Assembly (NCBI RefSeq): GCF_000247695.1
Contig: NW_004624784.1
Location: 9,699,518 to 9,763,517, forward strand
Source of the DNA: Heterocephalus glaber
Lineage: Eukaryota; Chordata; Mammalia; Rodentia; Bathyergidae
Reading direction: 5' to 3'
DNA: 64,000 bases
In this document: positions 58,200 through 64,000 of the stretch, piece after piece
Numbering within the stretch: the stretch's first letter is position 1
Layout: every line of letters starts with the position of its first letter
Made by a program: the position numbers and the translations under genes
The notes under the pieces: model-generated
Databases searched by the model: none
The model's input: only the letters and a program-made list of their open reading frames with translations
What the model was told of the DNA's origin: nothing

Positions 58200-58860
58200 A
58201 GTTCCAGTTCCAGTTTGCAAGCCTTAAGTGTTGAAATAGACACAGGTTCCATGTCTTAAGCTTGTTGAAAGGGCTTCCTCAATCATTTTGTACATTTCTA
58301 TAGAAGCTTTGGAGATCTGAGTTTTTAGGCTAGGGACTATAGGATTAGGAGAAATTGAATGCTGGAAAGGAGAATTGGAGGCTGGGAAATTAGTTTTGGG
58401 GGACTCTATGTCTGTTTAAGTGACTCTTCTGCAAATTGGAGACTGATGATGAAATTGACAAAGGAAGTGAAAGTGACAAAAGACCCTGTGTCTCATTAAA
58501 ATGAATTCAGAGGTTAAGACAATAAGCAAATAGCAAGCACAATTTTAAAAGCAAATTTCATAAGGCTAAAATATTGATTAATTAAGTCACATATTCTTGA
58601 TTGATGATGTCATCACTTTGATGAAGCTAACGAGATGATGCATACAGATTGGAATAAATATTTGCAAAGAACAACACCAGAAGAGCCAGATATCTTATAG
58701 AACACACAAGAACTTATTATAAAATAAAACAACAGGAAGATGTCCAAAGACCAAAGGAGGAAGGATATGATCAGGAAATTTATAGAAGAGGAAACCCCAA
58801 AACTGAGCAAGCATTTTGGGGCAAAGATTGTTTAACATTTCACTATCTTTCTTTGTTTTG
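58200..58860. other. Unassigned AT-rich intergenic sequence
   Basis: Nothing firm. Confidence 0.5.
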
Positions 58861-58869
58861 TTTTTTTTG

Positions 58870-59285
58870 GCACACAGCCAGACTGTATTTCTTGTCTTAG
58901 TTGCTGGAGGGGATGTAGATGGTTGTAGTCTTGCTGGGAGCAGTCTGGTGATAATCTGCAGAAATTGTTACACAAGTCTATACAGAGGAGACATGGATGT
59001 CAATGGGGCCATTAAATGTGCTGGGAAGCTGGGAGCTATCTGGATGTCCTGCTCCGAGGATGTGGATAGAGTAAGTGATGGGGTGCAAATTATGGAGAAC
59101 AATGCAGTGATATGAAAGCAATGAGCCATGTGCCCATACAGCAATGTGAATGGACCTTGAAAATACAGTGAAAATGATGTAAATAAAATATATGCAAACA
59201 CAACATTGCATATTTTACAAAAAAAACATTAGAAAGAATATACATTAAACATTTTAAAATTGCTGCCTATGGAAAATGAGACTAG
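58870..59285 (+). mobile_element. Old L1 3' region fragment
   Basis: TACAGCAATGTGAATGGACC...GTGAAAATGATGTAAATAAA matches the 3'-end style of old L1M elements; diverged. Confidence 0.45.
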
Positions 59286-59289
59286 AATT

Positions 59290-61180
59290 GAGAGTGGAAA
59301 TCGAGAGGAGAAAAAATAGAATTGAATGGATGAATTCACTTCCACTATACAGTTCCTTACTTAATTTCAAAAGCTTTCTGAGACTGAAGACTGACAATCA
59401 GAAGTTTTTACCTCTGAGGCTTGGTTTCCTTTACAGAATCTGATTTCCATGAGTTTCTTACATTCATTCTCAATTTTTTAAAAAAGTCCATGTTCACCCT
59501 TCAGTGTTCTTTTTCCAATCTAATAAGCATTTTCTTTTAATCACCTGATCCACTGCTTTTGCAAAAACTAAACACAACAAAACAATAAAAGAAATACAGC
59601 ATGACAAGATTCAATCTTGGCCCCAACATCTTTTACTCAGAATATAAAAGTATTTGCTTTTCTCATAGACAATAAACAGAAGGAGAAAAGAATGAAATCC
59701 ATTATTCTTATATTAGTATAGCATTAGTAGTAACAAAACAGATGTTCTATATAGGTATTATACCATTACAGTAATTAGTGGGAAGCAAGAGAAAAATCAG
59801 TGGAACAAAGAAGAGAACTCTAAATCAGATCCAGTGAGTTTCATGAGTAAGCATGACAAAAGCGCACCACACCATGGAGGAAAGGAAATAAATAATATCA
59901 TCCAAACAGCACAGAAGCCACTTGAGTCTCAGCTTTTGCCAGCTGGTTATTGTGGAAACTCCAACCCGATTTTCAGTGCACCAGGCTTTAGCATTGCATC
60001 CGCTGGGCACATGTGGATATTCAGCAAGCTAACCACCTGCCACAGCACAGCTGCTGATACTCTTCCTTGACAGAGGCCCTGAAATCCATCTCCCTGCCAT
60101 TCACAGACCATGCAGTGGGGGATAGAGGAGACCGGATAACTTGTGGGCAGATTATGGAAACTGGTCCTGCCGGAGGCTTGGGGATCTTTCTCTTTTCCAG
60201 GTACCCTCAACCACCCTTGCACCCAAAACTTCTTTTATTCCATCGCTCTTCTTCCTTTGGCCAAGCAGCTCACCATTTAACAACTTTCCTTCCCTCCCCA
60301 ATCTTTCTGAATGCTCCCTGAAAGCCAAGCAATGGATACACAGCCAGTTTAAAAGCTTGAGATGCATTAAGTACTGATTGTCAGATAAGTAGATAACTAG
60401 AGTTTCCAGCTGAATCAGTATTTCTATGAATGTGGGTTTTCAACCCAAAGCTCTGTATACACACAGTGCCTCCCCACCATGGTCTGAAGGGACACTAAGA
60501 AAGGGTTCCCTATTTCCTTCCGTTAAGGCTCTGATTAGTCATCCCTGAACTCATCAAATGCATTCATTAAAATCTAAGCCCAGGTGGGACCCCATCAAAT
60601 TTGATGAGCTATCATCTTGGCTGTAATTTTGTTTATTTATTATTAATTACCAAGCACATGAAAGGCTCCCAAATTGCTGGTTCTTCTGACTCTAGAAGTT
60701 GCTTAATTTGGATCTGGTTTAGAATTCTGACCTGGGGGTTGACACCTGGCATGAAATATGATTTGAGCAGAGAACCAGAGAGAGGCTCTGTAGACAATTC
60801 TCTGCAACAGCAAGCTCTGTACTATTGCCCTCCACACTCGGCCCACTTTTATTGAGATAGTTGACACAGTTTCCCTTCAATACTGTAGAACGGTTTAACC
60901 CTATGGGGTAAAACTAAGTGAAAAGAAATACTCTGGGTCTTGCCACAGAGAGAAAACTTGGGGAGACCTATGTTGTTATCAGGTATCACTGGTCTCTAAA
61001 CCTTTGTTTGTTTCAAGCGACTGCATTTAGACATGCAAGATTTTTTCAAAATTGTGAGATATGTTACATAGTATAGAAAATTTCAAAAAAATATTTACAT
61101 GACGATTAATTTAAAGTGAACACTGGTTAACACCGCAGGGTCTTAGAAGTATCTGTGTTCTCTGGCCTGCGCACAATCTC
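59290..61180. other. Unassigned intergenic sequence
   Basis: No gene or clear repeat recognised. Confidence 0.45.
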
Positions 61181-61184
61181 ACTT

Positions 61185-61561
61185 TGTTAATCTGCTTTTC
61201 ATTGCTGTGACAAAATATCCGAGAAAGTCAACTTAAAGAAGGAAAGATTTGTTTTGGCTCACAGTTTCAGAGGTTTTAGCTCATGATCACTTGGCTCTGC
61301 TGTTTTCTGGGCCTGTGGTGGGGCAGGACATCAGTGGCAGGGAGGGCATGGCAGAGAAAAGCTCCTCACCTCATGGGTCCAGGAAGTGGAGAGAGAGAGG
61401 AAGGAGTTGGAGACAAAAATATACCCTTCAAAAGCACATGCCTATGACCTCCTTCCTTCAAGTAGGCCCTGCTTCCTGAAGTTTCCACCATCTCTCCATT
61501 CTGGGGACCAAACCTTCAACACATGAGCCTTTGAGGAACACTCCGGATCTAAACTATAACA
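61185..61561 (-). mobile_element. ERVL-MaLR-type solo LTR
   Basis: + strand ends TGTTAATCTGC and AAACTATAACA; middle has TTTCAGAGGTTTTAGCTCAT and CACCTCATGGGTCCAGGAAG. TSD not clear. Confidence 0.8.
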
Positions 61562-61849
61562 CCCTAGTTCCTCTCTTTGCTGTCCACCCAGAGACAAACA
61601 TTATCCTGACATCAGACCTAATCATTCCACTGGACTTCTTTATACTTTTCCCACCCATTTAAGTATCACTAAAGAATACAGTTTACTTTAGTCTGTTTTG
61701 AACTTTATATAAAGAGAATCAAAAAAGATCTTTGTGACTCGATTCTTTTACCCTACATCATTTTGAGAACCATTCACATTAATGGCTGTAACCGTAATTT
61801 ATTTCCCTTGCTATATACACCAATATTTATTTATTCTTCTGTTTCTGAG

Positions 61850-62314
61850 TATCTTAGTCACATTCTTGTTGCTACGACACAATACCTGACACCTACAATT
61901 TGAAGGAGGAAATAGGGGCCGGGGATTTAGCTCAGTGGTTCTGCCACCTGCCTCACAAGCACAAGGTCCTGAGTTTGATCCCCAGTACAAAAACAAAAAA
62001 AAAGGAGGAGAGATTTACTTTGGCTCCATTTTCTGTCCATAGTCCACAGACTGCAAGGCAGAAAATGGCATGGGAGTGGGTCTTAGTGGAAGAAAAGCTG
62101 CTCACATAATGGCGGTCAGGAAGCAGAGAGCTAAGGGAGGAACCTGGGAGAGAGACAGCCTTCAGATCATGCCCCAGTGACTCATGTCTTCTGACCAGAC
62201 CCCACCTCCTAATAAGAAGTCAGCTACATCACTGCTATGATTCAATAACCATTTGAAAACTCCACCTATGAGCACATGAGGGTTTGGGGAGATATTCATA
62301 TCTAAACCATAACA
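61850..62314 (-). mobile_element. ERVL-MaLR-type solo LTR inside L1M, with 5-bp TSD
   Basis: + strand ends TATCTTAGTCAC and AACCATAACA; flanks CTGAG (61845-61849) and CTGGG (62315-62319) are a one-mismatch TSD. It carries an ID SINE at 61915. Confidence 0.85.
61915..62001 (+). mobile_element. ID-like SINE inside the MaLR LTR
   Basis: GGGGCCGGGGATTTAGCTCAG...GAGTTTGATCCCCAGTACA with A-rich tail; AAGGAGGA repeats at 61903-61910 and 62002-62009. Confidence 0.88.
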
Positions 62315-63890
62315 CTGGGCACTTAGGTTGTTTCTAGTTCAGAACACAGGCTGTTCTGAACAGTGCTGCTAAGATCGTGTGTATGTGTGTGTGCATATGT
62401 TGACACATGCCAGATTTTCTCTGGGTATATACTTAGGATTGCAATTGGTGGACATGGAACATGAACAAATGCAACTCCTCTGGTTAATGCCAGGTTGGTT
62501 TTCAGAATGAGGAATCCATTTATATGTCCACTGTAAGGTTAGGAGGGTGTGTGCTGGTCAGAGGCCTTTGTGCTGGTCAGATGTCACTTTTTTCCAGTTT
62601 GATGGCTGTGTAATCATATCACATTGTGGTTTAATTTGTACTTCTCTGTTGAGATATAGGTTTCTTGGTCTTTTGGATTTCCTCAATTGGAAAGGGTCTG
62701 TTCAGGTCTTCTGTTTTCTTCTTTATTTTCCTTTTGATTTATAGTAGTTCTTTATAAATTCTGGATCGCAGTACTTTGTCAGTTTTATGTGTTCTAATAT
62801 CATTTCTCATTCTGTGGATTGTCTCCTCAGACTCTTAAACTGTCTTTGGAATAGACATTCTTATTGTTATATATTCAAATTTATAAATCATTCATTTACA
62901 GTTAGTGGGTTTTGTGTCTGATTTAAGAAAACCTTTCTTACACCCAAGGTTAGGAAGATACTCTTCTATATTACCTTCTAAATCTTTATAGAGTTTTGCC
63001 CTTCATGTATGCTTTGCTAATAAGCCTTAGTTGATTTTTGTGTGTAGTGTGAAGTGAGTGTCTAACTCCATTTTCCTCCCTATGAATACTCAATTATCTT
63101 CACACTATCTATGAAAGTCTGTCTCTTTGCCCATTGATCTGAGCTATCATCTCTGCCATATATCAAATGTGCGTAAAGGTCAGAGTCTGTTCATGGCCCC
63201 TCTACTCCAGTCTGTTGGTCTATTTTTCAGTTCTAGTGCCAAAACCACACTGTCTTAGTTACTATAGCTTTATAATAAATATTTATATCTGGTAGAGCAA
63301 GTCCTCCCACTTTATTTTTTTAAGAGTAACTACTCTTGGCCCTTGGCACTGTCATATAAATTTTAGAGCCAGCTTGTCAAGTTCCAAAAAAAACCTATTG
63401 GGATTTTAATTGGGATTTTACTGAGTATATAAATCAATTTGGAGAGAAATGACATTTTTACAATGTTGAGGCCTTTAATCTATGAAGTGGTGTATATCTC
63501 CATTTATTTAGATCTTCTTTAATATGTTTCAATAAACTTTTATAATTTTCTCCATGAATATCACGAACTTATTTTGTTGGATTTATTCCTAGGTACTTTG
63601 TTTTTTTTAATGGCATTGTGGTCAAAGTCTTTTTTAAAGTTCATTTTATACCTGTGGCTATTTAGAAATGAATTTAATTTTTTCTATTGATTTCGAGTTC
63701 AAAAATTTGTAGGGGCAACCTATTTGGGACCCTTTCTGTCTCTCAGGAGCTATTCCTATTCCCCAATAAATTTTCCTACTCTTCAAAAAAAATGTTTTTG
63801 GTAGACTCTTGTATTAATTCTAGTAATTTATATTTATTTTTCATTTTTTAATAATAGGTCATCATGTTATCTGCTAATAATAAAAAGAGG

Positions 63891-63912
63891 TTATTTATTT
63901 ATTTATTTATCT
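63891..63912. repeat. (TTTA)n short tandem repeat
   Basis: Five TTTA units inside the L1M. Confidence 0.9.
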
Positions 63913-64000
63913 CATTGTATTGCCCAGGATTCTAGTAGAATTTTAAATAAAATTGATCTTCATCATTCACCTCATGATAAAGTGAGAGGCAAGGGATTTG

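Larger units (their letters stand above)
32090..64000. other. Intergenic region downstream of ZBTB16
   Basis: No coding gene, tRNA or other RNA gene recognised. The first ~5.7 kb is repeat-poor with a GC-rich stretch; the rest is dominated by nested repeats listed separately. In other mammals NNMT is the next gene, but I see none of its coding sequence here. Confidence 0.7.
61565..64000 (-). mobile_element. Old L1M, antisense, split by an LTR; runs off the window end
   Basis: 61565-61849 and 62315-64000 read as continuous antisense L1M 3' sequence: TACATCATTTTGAGAACC...TGGGCACTTAGGTTGTTTCT...CTGGGTATATACTTAGG...TTCTTTATAAATTCTGGATC...CACTGTCTTAGTTACTATAG. The ORF2 C-terminal region is present in antisense but decayed. 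Confidence 0.8.

Noticed and set aside
62338..62365. Glucocorticoid-response-like inverted AGAACA/TGTTCT
   Set aside because: Spacer is 5 bp instead of 3, and it lies inside an old L1M.
32090..64000. NNMT exons, expected downstream of ZBTB16 in mammals
   Set aside because: No frame resembling the NNMT protein was seen in the open frames; the gene probably starts beyond the window.

Overview
This is a mammalian nuclear window, almost certainly from a rodent. It carries the 3' end of one protein-coding gene, ZBTB16 (PLZF), on the + strand, followed by about 32 kb of intergenic DNA. The rodent call rests on the repeats: a B1 element (7SL-derived), B1+ID dimeric SINEs, and several young ID-like SINEs derived from a tRNA and flanked by target-site duplications (TSDs). 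The B1+ID dimers and the form of the ID-like family suggest a non-murid, squirrel- or beaver-related rodent. The species call is inference.

Layout. 1-19018 is the 3' part of an intron. Three coding exons follow at 19019-19189 (zinc fingers 4 and 5), 24139-24306 (fingers 6 and 7) and 26241-26470 (fingers 8 and 9, the C-terminal tail and the stop). The three exons join in frame with split glycine codons and reproduce residues 485-673 of the 673-residue PLZF numbering. The terminal exon continues as a 3'UTR of about 5.6 kb to an AATAAA at 32062. That UTR contains a long (CTT)n tract broken by a 100-N assembly gap. The BTB domain, fingers 1-3 and the promoter lie upstream of the window.

The introns hold ancient repeats (MIR, L2, old L1) at the left side, and several repeat-free AT-rich blocks with homeodomain-type TAATTA/GATTAA motifs that look like conserved non-coding elements. 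From the 3'UTR to about 37.8 kb the DNA is repeat-poor. Beyond 37.8 kb it becomes a nested accretion of L1M, ERVL-MaLR LTRs and ID SINEs, with TSDs that allow the insertion order to be read. No second gene was recognised; in other mammals NNMT lies further downstream, and no NNMT coding sequence is visible here.

No exotic or undescribed system is evident. The items most worth a second look are the unresolved GAA/TTC tract in the ZBTB16 3'UTR, the candidate regulatory blocks in the last introns, an L1 3'UTR insertion with an internal duplication, and the sharp repeat-density boundary near 37.8 kb.
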